DNA from: DATJBF01 sp035515475
GTDB lineage: Bacteria; Verrucomicrobiota; Verrucomicrobiia; Palsa-1439
Assembly: GCA_035515475.1 (NCBI GenBank)
Contig: DATJBF010000088.1
Coordinates: 1 to 44,890, forward strand
Reading direction: 5' to 3'
Length of the DNA: 44,890 nucleotides
Shown piece by piece: positions 26,687-34,977 of the stretch; position 1 is the first letter of the stretch; each line of letters begins with the position of its first letter. Under the pieces are notes generated by a model. That model saw nothing but the letters and a program-made list of their open reading frames with translations, had not been told where the DNA came from and did not search any database. The translations under genes were made by a program, and so were the position numbers.

Positions 26687-26823
26687 GGCCAAAGATTGGC
26701 AAAACCGCCCGCTTCTCGAACCGCCGGATCCTTGTCAACCGACTGTCCCCCGCCGGGCGCTTCGTCTGACGCGCAGAAAGCTTGAGTCCGCCGTCGCAGC
26801 GTGTAGAATCGGATCCCGTGGGG

Positions 26824-27618
26824 ATGCAAGTCACGATCTTGGGCAGCGGCAGCGCCGGCAATTGCACACTGATTGAAACCGACACGACAAGACTCCTTGT
26901 TGATGCGGGTCTGAGCGGTCGCCAAATTGCGGGACGGCTCGCGCTCATCGGCCGCAACCTCGACCAGATCAACGGCATCATCCTCACGCACGAGCACAGC
27001 GATCACACCCGCGGCTTGGGAACCCTGTGCAAAGCGCGCCCCATCCCCGTTTACGCCAACCGCTCCACCGCCGAAGCCGTGGCCGCCAACCCCGAATGGC
27101 AGGACCGCGTCCACGTCTCGTGGCGGCTGTTCGCCACCGGCAGCGCCTTCGAGATTGGCGATCTGTTGGTCGAATCCTTCAGCGTGCCACACGACGCCTC
27201 CGACCCCGTCGGCTTCGTCGTGCGCCACGCCCGCTCCGGCGTCTCGGTGGGCGTGCTGACCGATCTGGGCCACGTCACGAAGCTCGTGACCGAACGCATG
27301 CGCACCATGGATGCGCTCGTGCTGGAAGCGAACCATGATTTGAAACTCTTGCAGGAAGACAGCGCCCGCCCGTGGGCCACCAAACAACGGATCATGAGCC
27401 GCCACGGCCACCTGAGCAACGACGCGGCCGCCACCCTCGCCGGCGAAGTCGCCAGCGACAAACTCCGCCACGTCTTCCTCGCGCACCTCAGCCGAGACTG
27501 CAACCGGCCCGAGCTGGCGCAACAAACGGTCGGCGAGAAACTCCGCCAGATCGGTGCCCGCCACGTCGTCCTCGCCGTGGCCAGCCAAGACAAACCGACG
27601 GCCACCGTCACCCTATGA
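26824..27618 (+). CDS. metallo-beta-lactamase-fold hydrolase (YycJ/WalJ-like)
   Basis: A 264-residue cytoplasmic metallohydrolase. It begins MQVTILGSGSAGNCTLIET, typical of the YycJ/WalJ group, and has the metal-binding HEHSDH (56-61). Further ligands are likely in PHDASDPVGF, LTDLGHVT, LEANHD and SRHGHLSND. Relatives are implicated in DNA processing and cell-wall coordination in Firmicutes, but the function here is not known. ATG 26824 is preceded by GTGG only. Its stop overlaps the ald start as ATGA, so the two are coupled. Confidence 0.88.
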   Translation: MQVTILGSGSAGNCTLIETDTTRLLVDAGLSGRQIAGRLALIGRNLDQINGIILTHEHSDHTRGLGTLCKARPIPVYANRSTAEAVAANPEWQDRVHVSWRLFATGSAFEIGDLLVESFSVPHDASDPVGFVVRHARSGVSVGVLTDLGHVTKLVTERMRTMDALVLEANHDLKLLQEDSARPWATKQRIMSRHGHLSNDAAATLAGEVASDKLRHVFLAHLSRDCNRPELAQQTVGEKLRQIGARHVVLAVASQDKPTATVTL

Positions 27619-28739
27619 TCATTGGCGTTCCCAAGGAGATCAAAAACAACGAGTACCGCGTCGGGTTGCTGCCCGTCCACTGCGAAACCCTCATCGGAGC
27701 CCGGCACACCGTGCTCGTGGAACGCACCGCCGGCGAAGGCAGCGGCGCATTCGACGCCGACTATCGCGCCGCCGGCGCGCGCGTCGTGCGGTCGCCACGC
27801 GAGATCTATCGCCGCGCCGAGATGATCGTGAAGGTCAAGGAACCGCAGCCGTCCGAGATCTCCTGGCTGCGCCCGCGCCAAATCGTGTTCACCTACTTTC
27901 ATTTCGCCGCCGACCGGCTGTTGTTCAACGCCATCATTCGCAGCGGCGTCGTCGCCATCTCGTACGAAACCATCCAGTCGCCGGACGGATCGCTGCCATT
28001 GCTCACGCCCATGAGCGAAATCGCCGGCCGCATGGCCGTGCACGAAGGCGCCAAATACCTCGAAGAACCAATGAAGGGCCGCGGCCTGCTGCTCGCCGGC
28101 GTGCCCGGCGTCGCCCCCGCGAAAGTCGTCATCCTCGGCGGCGGCGTGGTCGGCGCCAACGCCGCGAAAATGGCAGCGGGCTTGGGGGCCGACGTGACGA
28201 TCCTCGACATCAACCTGAACCGGCTGCGTTACCTGGACGACGTGATGCCCAAGAACGTGAAGACGCTGATGAGCAACGCGCACAACATCCGCGAACAGGT
28301 GCGCGAGGCCGACCTCCTCATCGGCGCCGTGCTGCGGCCCGGAGCGCGCGCCCCGACGCTCGTCAGCCGCAAACTCGTCGGCCAGATGCGGCGCGGAGCT
28401 GTAATCGTCGACGTCGCGATCGACCAGGGCGGTTGCATCGCGTCGTCGCGGCCCACCACGCATGATCGTCCGACGTACCTCGTCGGCGGCGTCGTGCATT
28501 ACTGCGTTACGAACATGCCCGGCGCGGTCGCCCGCACCTCGACCACCGCGCTGACGAACGCAACCTTCCCCTACGTGTTGGAGATCGCCAACAAAGGGTT
28601 CCGGCGGGCGGCAAAAGAGAACCCCGCCGTTGCGGCGGGGTTCAATATCGTCTCGGGCAAGGTTGTTTATCGCGATCTGGCGACGTTATACGGCGTCCCG
28701 CATACCAACCTCAACGACGCGCTGCAGCGGACCGGTTAA
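27615..28739 (+). CDS. ald: alanine dehydrogenase Ald
   Basis: Catalyses reversible NAD-dependent oxidative deamination of L-alanine to pyruvate and ammonia. The 374 residues have the usual length and start MIIGVPKEIKNNEYRVGL. Substrate and catalytic residues Lys75 (KVKEP) and His96 (YFHFAAD) correspond to those of characterised enzymes. The NAD Rossmann motif GGGVVGANAAKMAAGLGADVT follows. The C-terminal FNIVSGKVVYRDLATLYGV is also typical. It overlaps the upstream hydrolase by 4 nt, and its TAA overlaps the stop of the convergent gene in one TTAA. Confidence 0.97.
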   Translation: MIIGVPKEIKNNEYRVGLLPVHCETLIGARHTVLVERTAGEGSGAFDADYRAAGARVVRSPREIYRRAEMIVKVKEPQPSEISWLRPRQIVFTYFHFAADRLLFNAIIRSGVVAISYETIQSPDGSLPLLTPMSEIAGRMAVHEGAKYLEEPMKGRGLLLAGVPGVAPAKVVILGGGVVGANAAKMAAGLGADVTILDINLNRLRYLDDVMPKNVKTLMSNAHNIREQVREADLLIGAVLRPGARAPTLVSRKLVGQMRRGAVIVDVAIDQGGCIASSRPTTHDRPTYLVGGVVHYCVTNMPGAVARTSTTALTNATFPYVLEIANKGFRRAAKENPAVAAGFNIVSGKVVYRDLATLYGVPHTNLNDALQRTG

Positions 28740-29026
28740 CGGCAGTAAAAGGATCCGCCGCTGTAATAGTACACCGGTGGCGCGTAGGAATACGGGCGAT
28801 ACACCACCGGCGGCGGACAGTAATACACCGGCGGCGCATAATAGTATCCGAAGCTGTAGGTGTACCGCGGATAACCCCAGCCCCGATACCCGTGCCAATA
28901 ACGCCCGCCACCGTGAGAGCCAAAGCTGAACCCAAACGAGCCGCCCGCGAACGCTGAAGTCGACACGAGCGCACACAGCATCAGCGCCGCGCCTGTTGCC
29001 ACAATCCATTTCATTGTCCGTTTCAT
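28736..29026 (-). CDS. small secreted Gly/Tyr/Pro-rich protein
   Basis: A 96-residue protein. ATG 29026 gives MKRTMKWIVATGAALMLCALV, a clear signal peptide with cleavage likely after AFA. The mature part is low complexity: GGSFGFSFGSHGGGRYWHGY, then repeated Tyr-Pro units such as YYYAPPVYYCPPPVVYRPY. AAACTTCCTCC on the other strand places GGAGGAAG just before the ATG, a good ribosome-binding site. Such Gly/Tyr-rich secreted proteins are common in the cell envelope, but no function is known. Its stop shares a TTAA with the ald stop. Confidence 0.8.
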   Translation of the reverse strand: MKRTMKWIVATGAALMLCALVSTSAFAGGSFGFSFGSHGGGRYWHGYRGWGYPRYTYSFGYYYAPPVYYCPPPVVYRPYSYAPPVYYYSGGSFYCR

Positions 29027-29116
29027 AAACTTCCTCCGTTCACACAACTCCGACGAACTACACTCCAAACCTATTCAATTGGGCACAAAAAGCAAATCCT
29101 CCGGCCCGAACGTTTC

Positions 29117-29926
29117 TTACCGTGTTTTTTCGATGGTGCGCAGGGCGCGCCGGGGAATCTCTTGCAGTTGCTCCATCTTTGCCACGGCCTGACCAACGAT
29201 CCGGTTGAATCGCGCCGGCGTCAGCAGATCGGGACGCCGGTGCGCCCGGCGGACCGCCAACTCCATCCGCCGCGAATAGCTCTCCAATTCGCGGGAGATG
29301 CGTTGCGTCGTCTGATGCAGCGTCTCCAACCGCTCGAACGTGCCCAGCGTGGTCACCATGCCGCGCAACAGCCACTCGACTTCCTCGGCGATGCATTCGA
29401 TGAGGCCGCCATCGACCGAGAAGAACCCGACGTTGCGTTGGTGATCGGCGACCTGCAACAGGCGGCTTTCGCGACAGATGAACAGCAACGGACGCACGCC
29501 CTGGTTCATCACCAGGCTGTACCGGGCCCGCAGGCCGGCGGTGATGCTGTAAAAATCGATCCCGACACCCGGTGGGAAGACCGACGGAACCGGCCCGGTC
29601 ACCAGCACGCGGATATGCCCCAGTTTCGACGCCGCGTCCTGGAGCCGCTGCCGTTGCGCCTGAAACTCGCCATACGACGGATAGCTGATCGTCAGGCGCC
29701 CAGTCCCACTGCGCGCCGCCAGCTCAACCACGGCATTGCGAAACGCATGAACGGCGACTTCGTCGACCACGTAAAAACTCTCCGGGGCCAGTTCCGAAAG
29801 TTTGATGAATACCGGACGGCGACGTTCGGACGTGAACGCTTCCTGCGCGAACCGCGGACCGGCCGGCAGATGGCGCTGGACTTCCCCCAGCAGTTCCCGT
29901 GTTGGATTGTTGTGGTTGGAATACAC
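29117..29926 (-). CDS. unknown cytoplasmic protein, possibly sensory
   Basis: A 269-residue protein without signal peptide or membrane segment. Residues about 40-190 look like a globular alpha/beta domain (FIKLSELAPESFYVVDEVAVHAFR, RLTISYPSYGEF, RVLVTGPVP, RPLLFICRESRLLQVAD). This faintly recalls DICT-type sensory domains, but I would not assign it. Residues 190-269 are long charged helices (ETLHQTTQRISRELESYSRRM). The start lies 16 nt after the stop of an ABC permease, so it is probably in the same transcript. It may be a regulator linked to uptake; that is speculative. Confidence 0.7.
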   Translation of the reverse strand: MYSNHNNPTRELLGEVQRHLPAGPRFAQEAFTSERRRPVFIKLSELAPESFYVVDEVAVHAFRNAVVELAARSGTGRLTISYPSYGEFQAQRQRLQDAASKLGHIRVLVTGPVPSVFPPGVGIDFYSITAGLRARYSLVMNQGVRPLLFICRESRLLQVADHQRNVGFFSVDGGLIECIAEEVEWLLRGMVTTLGTFERLETLHQTTQRISRELESYSRRMELAVRRAHRRPDLLTPARFNRIVGQAVAKMEQLQEIPRRALRTIEKTR

Positions 29927-29942
29927 GAGCCGCGCCCTTCGC

Positions 29943-30779
29943 CTAACCCTTCAATGCGCCCAGTTGAATCCCGCTTATAAACCAACGCTGGCCGAGAACA
30001 AAGACAATTATCATCGGCAGAATCATCATCAGCGACCCCGCCATCAGCAACGTCCATTGCGTGTTGTACAAGCCCATGAACGACAGCAGCCCGAGCGGCA
30101 GCGTCTTCATCGAATCCTGCGTCAGCACGATCAGCGGCCAGTAGAAACTCTGCCAGTTGCCCATGAACGTGAAGATCGCCAGCGTCGCCAGCGCCGGCTT
30201 GCTCAACGGCAAAATGATCGTCGTGAAGATGCGCCACAAGCCGCACCCGTCAATCGTCGCCGCCTCCTCCAAATCCCGCGGAATGGTCATGAAAAACTGC
30301 CGCAACAGGAACGTACCGTACGCCGAAAACATCGGCGGCACCATCAACGCGAAAAACGTGTCCACCGCGCCGAGTTGACGCATCACGATGAAGTTCGGAA
30401 TCATCGTCACCGCGCCGGGCACCATCATCGTGCCGAGATACCCGAGGAACAGCTTGTCCCGGCCCGGAAACTGCAACCGCGCGAATGCGTACGCCGCGCA
30501 CGCGCTCGTCGCCACCTGTCCCAGCGTGACCACCACCGCCACGAGCAGGCTGTTCAGATACCAGCGGGCGAACCCGCCGCCCATGGCGCGCGTCACGTCG
30601 TAAACCTTTGCGTAGTTCTCGGCGTGAACTGCGCGCGGCATCAGCGCCCGGAATGGATTGTCGAACGAGGTGAACACGTCCCCGGCCGGCTTCAGCGACG
30701 TCGACAGCATCCACAGAAGCGGCAACAGCATGAACAACCCGACACAACTCAAAATCAAATAGGTCGGCAGTTTTCTCAT
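29943..30779 (-). CDS. sugar-type ABC transporter permease (MalG-like)
   Basis: Inner-membrane permease of the carbohydrate uptake type 1 family. The 278 residues show six hydrophobic segments and the EAA loop EEAATIDGCGLWRIFTTIILPLSKP (about 192-216), which contacts the ATPase. The start MRKLPTYLILSCVGLFMLLP and the end FISGIQLGALKG are typical of MalG-like proteins. It starts 3 nt after the stop of its MalF-like partner. No ATP-binding subunit or solute-binding protein is present next to it, so a shared MsmK-type ATPase encoded elsewhere is likely. Confidence 0.93.
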   Translation of the reverse strand: MRKLPTYLILSCVGLFMLLPLLWMLSTSLKPAGDVFTSFDNPFRALMPRAVHAENYAKVYDVTRAMGGGFARWYLNSLLVAVVVTLGQVATSACAAYAFARLQFPGRDKLFLGYLGTMMVPGAVTMIPNFIVMRQLGAVDTFFALMVPPMFSAYGTFLLRQFFMTIPRDLEEAATIDGCGLWRIFTTIILPLSKPALATLAIFTFMGNWQSFYWPLIVLTQDSMKTLPLGLLSFMGLYNTQWTLLMAGSLMMILPMIIVFVLGQRWFISGIQLGALKG

Positions 30780-30782
30780 CTC

Positions 30783-31664
30783 TCAGTAGTGGACGATTCT
30801 TCCGCCGAGCCGCCAATTGAGCAGTGTCACCACGAACACGGCCGCGAACAGGACCCACGCGATCGCCGCCGCGTAGCCCATGTGATTCCACACGAAGGCA
30901 TGGTTGTAGATGTAGTAGCTGATGGTCGTCGTCGCGCCAGCCGGCCCGCCGCGCGTCATCACCAGCGCCTGCTCGAATCCGCCCTGCAACCCGCCGATCA
31001 GACTCATCGTGAAAACGAAAAACGTCGTCGGGCTGACCATCGGCCAGGTGATGGCCCAGAATTTCTGCCACGCACCCGCACCGTCGATGTCCGCCGCCTC
31101 GTACAACTCGGGCGGCACGCCCTGCAGCGCTGCCAGGTACAGAACCATGTTGTAGCCACCCACGACCGTCCAGAAGCCCATGAGCATCAGCGCGGGTTTG
31201 GCCCAGGCAATGGACTGCAACCACCCCGGCCCGGCGAGGCCGATGGCGCGCAACATCGTGTTAATCAATCCGTAGTCGGGATTGTAAATCCACCGCCAAA
31301 GCACGTAGGTACCCACGCCGGCCACGATGGTCGGCAGAAAATAAATCGTCCGGAACACCACGATCCCGCGCAGTTTCCGGTTCATCACCACCGCCAATAA
31401 CAGCGAGCCCAGCAGGTTCACCGGAATCGCCAGCATCAGAAACGCCGTGTTGTAGCTGTAGTACCAGAACGCCCGGTCGTTCATCAGCGCCGCGAAATTG
31501 TGGAGCCCCACGAACTTCGGCGGCGTAAACAAATCCCACGCGAAGAAACTCAGCGCCAACGACGCCAGCACCGGCAGCGAAGTGAACACGAGAAAGCCAA
31601 GGAAATTGGGGAGCAGAAACAAGCCACCCGCCAGCGCGATTCGCCCCTTCCTTGTCAGAGCCAT
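30783..31664 (-). CDS. sugar-type ABC transporter permease (MalF-like)
   Basis: A 293-residue permease with six membrane segments, starting MALTRKGRIALAGGLFLLPN, and with the EAA loop YEAADIDGAGAWQKFWAITWPMVSP. LTRGGP-like VMTRGGPAGATTTISYYIYNHAF near the C-terminus is also characteristic of MalF-like sugar permeases. ATG 31664 is chosen over a TTG at 31670. The upstream gap of 100 bp holds no binding-protein gene; the gene before it is a TMTC-like protein. The substrate, probably a sugar or oligosaccharide, cannot be read from the sequence. Confidence 0.92.
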   Translation of the reverse strand: MALTRKGRIALAGGLFLLPNFLGFLVFTSLPVLASLALSFFAWDLFTPPKFVGLHNFAALMNDRAFWYYSYNTAFLMLAIPVNLLGSLLLAVVMNRKLRGIVVFRTIYFLPTIVAGVGTYVLWRWIYNPDYGLINTMLRAIGLAGPGWLQSIAWAKPALMLMGFWTVVGGYNMVLYLAALQGVPPELYEAADIDGAGAWQKFWAITWPMVSPTTFFVFTMSLIGGLQGGFEQALVMTRGGPAGATTTISYYIYNHAFVWNHMGYAAAIAWVLFAAVFVVTLLNWRLGGRIVHY

Positions 31665-31764
31665 GCCCAAATCCCCACAAATGCCGATGCTCTTTTACGC
31701 CCCGCCCGTGTCCGCCGCAAGCGACTTCTTTGAATCGGTCTTCCTGCCGAATCGCCCGCCACCA

Positions 31765-33738
31765 TTATGGAGTCGATGGCTTTGCCTCACGCCACGGTTG
31801 ACCCGCCTGATACGACCTCAGCCGGTCTTGAATGTGCCGGGCCAGATCAGATTGTCCGGCCGCGCCCGCCAACTCGGCGGCTGCTCGGGCAACCGGAGCG
31901 GCATCGGCGAAGCGGCCCGCCCCGGCATAAGCGGCCGCCAATACGTCCAACGGCTCGGCCCGGTTGTCGCCCGTCAACTCACACAGTCTCTCCGCCAACC
32001 CCACGGCCTCATTACCATTCCGCCAACGCGGGTTCTCACTGGTGGCCAGAATCCAGGCCAGCCGGCCAAGGGCGGGCGGCAAATCGGGATCGAGCCGCAG
32101 TGCCTCGCGATACTCGGCAATCGCTTCTCCCACCCGGCCCAGTTTGGCGAGCGCCAGCCCCAGGTTGTAATGCACCTCCGGCATGGCGGGCTGGATGCGG
32201 AGCGATTCCTGATATTCTTCGATCGCCTCGGCCACCTTGCCCTGCCGGACCAGGGCGTTCCCCAGATTGTTGTGGACCTTCGCGTAACCAGGCGTGATCC
32301 GCAACGCGTTCCGGTACTGTTCGATCGCTTCGGCCACCTTGCCCTGTTGAAGCAGGGCGTTTCCCAGGTTGTTGTACGCATCGGAAAAGTCCGGTCTCAC
32401 CCGCAAGGCCTGCTCGTATTGCTCGATCGCCTCGGGCGTCCGGTTCCGGGCAAACAGCACGTTCCCGAGATTGTTGTAGGCCATCCAGCAAGCGGGGTTC
32501 TTGGCCAACGTGTCGCGCCACAAGACTTCAACATCCCGGTAAATACGCCCCTGGTTCGACGTCAACACCCCCAGGATCGCCAGCACACCCGCACCGACCA
32601 GCACGCCGACGCCCCGGCCCCGGCCACCGAACCTCCCGCAAATCGTAGCCCCACCGCTCACGGTCAGGGTGATCAGGGCAATGCCCGCAAGGTATTGAAA
32701 ATGGTCGGCGACGAACGAATACCGAAAGGGATAGGCGCTGAAAAAGCCGAGCGCTGGCACCAAGGTTCCGGCAAAACACAACGCCGCCACCAGGGGTCCC
32801 CGGCCGATCCGCCGTCGCGACAGCCACAACGCGCCGAGCACGGCCACGGCGGCCATTGGAAACAAATACTGCCACCACGCTTGCGTATCGATCGGCCACT
32901 TCGGATAGATGAACGTCAACTTGCAGGGCCAGAACAGTTTGCCCACATAAAACCACAGCGCCCGCCCCGCCACCAAACATCGTCCCACGAACGACAACGC
33001 CCATTCCGCACCGCGGGCGCCCACGTAATGTTTCTCGATCCACACCGTTACGAACGCCGACCCGCCTCCCAAGGCAAACAACGGGGTCAACTCTACGACG
33101 TCCCGCTTCTCCAGGCGCCCGCGCTTCCACCACACCAGGAGCGCGATCACGGCCGGCAACGAACACGTCACCGTCTTGCTCAACAAGGAAAACAGAAACA
33201 GCGCGATGACCAGTGGATACCAGCGCCCATCTCGCTTGTCCGTTGGTGCCCTCTCACCCGTCAGCGGCCGAAACCGCAAGTACGCGAGCAGTGCCAGGAA
33301 ATAGAACGTCCCCGACAGAACGTTCTTCAACTCCGTCACCCAGGCCACCGATTCCACCTCGACCGGATGCAGGGCGAATATGGCGGCCGCCCACCATGCG
33401 CCCGGCACCTCCAGGCGACGCAGCACGCGCCAGAGCAGAATCGCGTTCAAGGCGTGCAACAGGACGTTGACGAGGTGATACCCGAATGGCGCCAGTTTCC
33501 ACAGGTGGCATTCCAGCCAGAAACTGGTAAACACCATCGGGTAATACTGCTTGGTGTCCTTGAACCTAGTCCAAATCTGCTCCAGGCCGGTGACGGATCG
33601 GAGCGTTTCATTCTCCGTCACGTAGGAGTCGTCGTCCCACACGAACCCGCCCTCGAGCGCCGGGCGATAAGCCAGGACAGTCAACAACAGGATGAACAGG
33701 GCCGCGCTGGCACCGGGCGACTTCCAGGATGTCTTCAT
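31765..33738 (-). CDS. TMTC-like membrane protein with GT-C domain and TPR repeats
   Basis: A 657-residue protein. The N-terminal about 400 residues carry some ten membrane segments and the signature FVWDDDSYVTENE near the start and HPVEVESVAWVTELKN, both characteristic of TMTC-type GT-C mannosyltransferase-like proteins. The C-terminal part has four to five TPRs at 34-residue spacing (NLGNVLFARNRTPEAIEQYEQAL, NLGNALLQQGKVAEAIEQYRNAL, NLGNALVRQGKVAEAIEEYQESL, NLGLALAKLGRVGEAIAEYREAL), facing the periplasm. It may glycosylate exported proteins or bind a partner. ATG 33738 is the best start. It is paralogous to the gene at 34978-36714. Confidence 0.85.
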   Translation of the reverse strand: MKTSWKSPGASAALFILLLTVLAYRPALEGGFVWDDDSYVTENETLRSVTGLEQIWTRFKDTKQYYPMVFTSFWLECHLWKLAPFGYHLVNVLLHALNAILLWRVLRRLEVPGAWWAAAIFALHPVEVESVAWVTELKNVLSGTFYFLALLAYLRFRPLTGERAPTDKRDGRWYPLVIALFLFSLLSKTVTCSLPAVIALLVWWKRGRLEKRDVVELTPLFALGGGSAFVTVWIEKHYVGARGAEWALSFVGRCLVAGRALWFYVGKLFWPCKLTFIYPKWPIDTQAWWQYLFPMAAVAVLGALWLSRRRIGRGPLVAALCFAGTLVPALGFFSAYPFRYSFVADHFQYLAGIALITLTVSGGATICGRFGGRGRGVGVLVGAGVLAILGVLTSNQGRIYRDVEVLWRDTLAKNPACWMAYNNLGNVLFARNRTPEAIEQYEQALRVRPDFSDAYNNLGNALLQQGKVAEAIEQYRNALRITPGYAKVHNNLGNALVRQGKVAEAIEEYQESLRIQPAMPEVHYNLGLALAKLGRVGEAIAEYREALRLDPDLPPALGRLAWILATSENPRWRNGNEAVGLAERLCELTGDNRAEPLDVLAAAYAGAGRFADAAPVARAAAELAGAAGQSDLARHIQDRLRSYQAGQPWREAKPSTP

Positions 33739-33801
33739 CACCTCATCAAGTCCGCATCGATCCGCCGTGACCGTTCCAACCGCCAGCCACAAGCGACCAA
33801 A

Positions 33802-34872
33802 CTAAATGCTCTTCCCAATCGCGGCGGCCACGGCGCGCATCTGGGCGACCAGCGCTTCGAACGCGTCGGGCAACATCGACTGCTCGCCGTCGGAGAGCGC
33901 GGCCTCGGGATTGTGGTGAACTTCCATCATCACGCCGTCCGCCCCCGCGGCGACCGCTGCCAGCGCCATCGTCGGAATGAGGTCGCGATGGCCGGCGCCG
34001 TGGGTCGGATCGACAATGACCGGCAGGTGCGATTCCTTTTTCAGCGCGGGCACGGCGGAAAGATCGAGCGTGTTGCGGGTGTACGTCTCAAACGTGCGGA
34101 TGCCACGCTCGCACAGCATCACGTTCATGTTGCCCTCGTTCAGGATGTATTCGGCGCTCATCAACACGTCCTTGAGCGTTGCCGCCATGCCGCGCTTCAG
34201 CATCGCGGGTTTCTGGCAGCGGCCCACCTCCTTGAGCAGCGAAAAATTCTGCATGTTGCGCGCGCCGATCTGGATGATGTCGGTATACTCCTGCACCAAC
34301 TCCGTGTCCTTGGTGTCCATCAATTCCGTGATCACGGGAAGACCCGTCACCTGGCGCGCTTCCGCCAACAGCTTCAGCCCGTCCTTGCCCAGCCCCTGAA
34401 ACGTGTACGGCGACGTGCGCGGCTTGAACGCTCCGCCCCGCAAGATCGACGCGCCCGCCTTCTTCACCGCCTTCGCGATCTCCAGGATCTGTTCCCGACT
34501 CTCCACCGAGCACGGCCCGCTCATCAACACCACCTTCTTCGCATCACCGATGCGCACACACTCGGTGGCCCCGGCGCCTGCCGGGAGCCCGGTCGAAGGG
34601 TCCCCGCCGGTGATTGGAATTTCAATCACCGTGCGCTGGTGCGTGAACTCGTAGCTGGCCAGCTTGTACGGCTTCAAGACCGGCGTGACGGACTCGACGC
34701 CGGGGAACGCTTCCAACGGCCTCTCGCGGGCCTGATCCTCCGGCCCGATGATGCCGATGATCGTCCGCTGGACGCCGCGGCTGGTGTGCGGTTTCAACCC
34801 CCAACTGCGAATCGCTTCCTCAATGTGCGCGATTTGTTGGTCGGTCGCTTCCGGTTTGCAAATGATGATCAT
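33802..34872 (-). CDS. aroF: 3-deoxy-7-phosphoheptulonate synthase (DAHP synthase, type I-beta)
   Basis: First enzyme of the shikimate pathway, condensing phosphoenolpyruvate and erythrose 4-phosphate. The 356 residues have an N-terminal ferredoxin/ACT-like regulatory domain (MIIICKPEATDQQIAHIEE to about residue 70) followed by the TIM barrel: LMSGPCSVESREQ, RGGAFKPRTSPYTFQG, LKRGMAAT, CERGIRTFETYTRNTLDLS and DPTHGAGHRDLIP. This is the AroAbeta layout seen in Thermotoga and Bacillus-type enzymes, where the N-terminal domain gives feedback control. It sits between two TMTC-like paralogues and upstream, in the same direction, are hisC and pheA. Confidence 0.96.
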   Translation of the reverse strand: MIIICKPEATDQQIAHIEEAIRSWGLKPHTSRGVQRTIIGIIGPEDQARERPLEAFPGVESVTPVLKPYKLASYEFTHQRTVIEIPITGGDPSTGLPAGAGATECVRIGDAKKVVLMSGPCSVESREQILEIAKAVKKAGASILRGGAFKPRTSPYTFQGLGKDGLKLLAEARQVTGLPVITELMDTKDTELVQEYTDIIQIGARNMQNFSLLKEVGRCQKPAMLKRGMAATLKDVLMSAEYILNEGNMNVMLCERGIRTFETYTRNTLDLSAVPALKKESHLPVIVDPTHGAGHRDLIPTMALAAVAAGADGVMMEVHHNPEAALSDGEQSMLPDAFEALVAQMRAVAAAIGKSI

Positions 34873-34942
34873 GATCGTTGTCTACAACGGGAAATACTCG
34901 GCCGTCCTCGACCACGTTGACAAGCCCAAAGTTGGCACCGGA

Positions 34943-34961
34943 CGGTTCGGTCTCCGAACCG
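34943..34961 (-). terminator. strong stem-loop between TMTC-like gene and aroF
   Basis: CGGTTCGG and CCGAACCG form a perfect 8-bp stem with a 3-nt loop, 17 nt after the stop of the TMTC-like gene. There is no T-run behind it on the minus strand, so it is a possible attenuator or mRNA end rather than a textbook intrinsic terminator. Confidence 0.4.
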
Positions 34962-34977
34962 CCACCGCGATGGCGCA

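Noticed and set aside
29802..31400. Plus-strand open frame of 532 codons over the permeases
   Set aside because: Antisense to two permeases with intact EAA loops; low-complexity basic composition.
31498..34920. Plus-strand open frame of 1140 codons
   Set aside because: It lies antisense to an ABC permease, a TMTC-like gene and aroF, all with clear family motifs. Its sequence is Arg/Gln/His/Pro-rich, as expected for a shadow of GC-rich genes.
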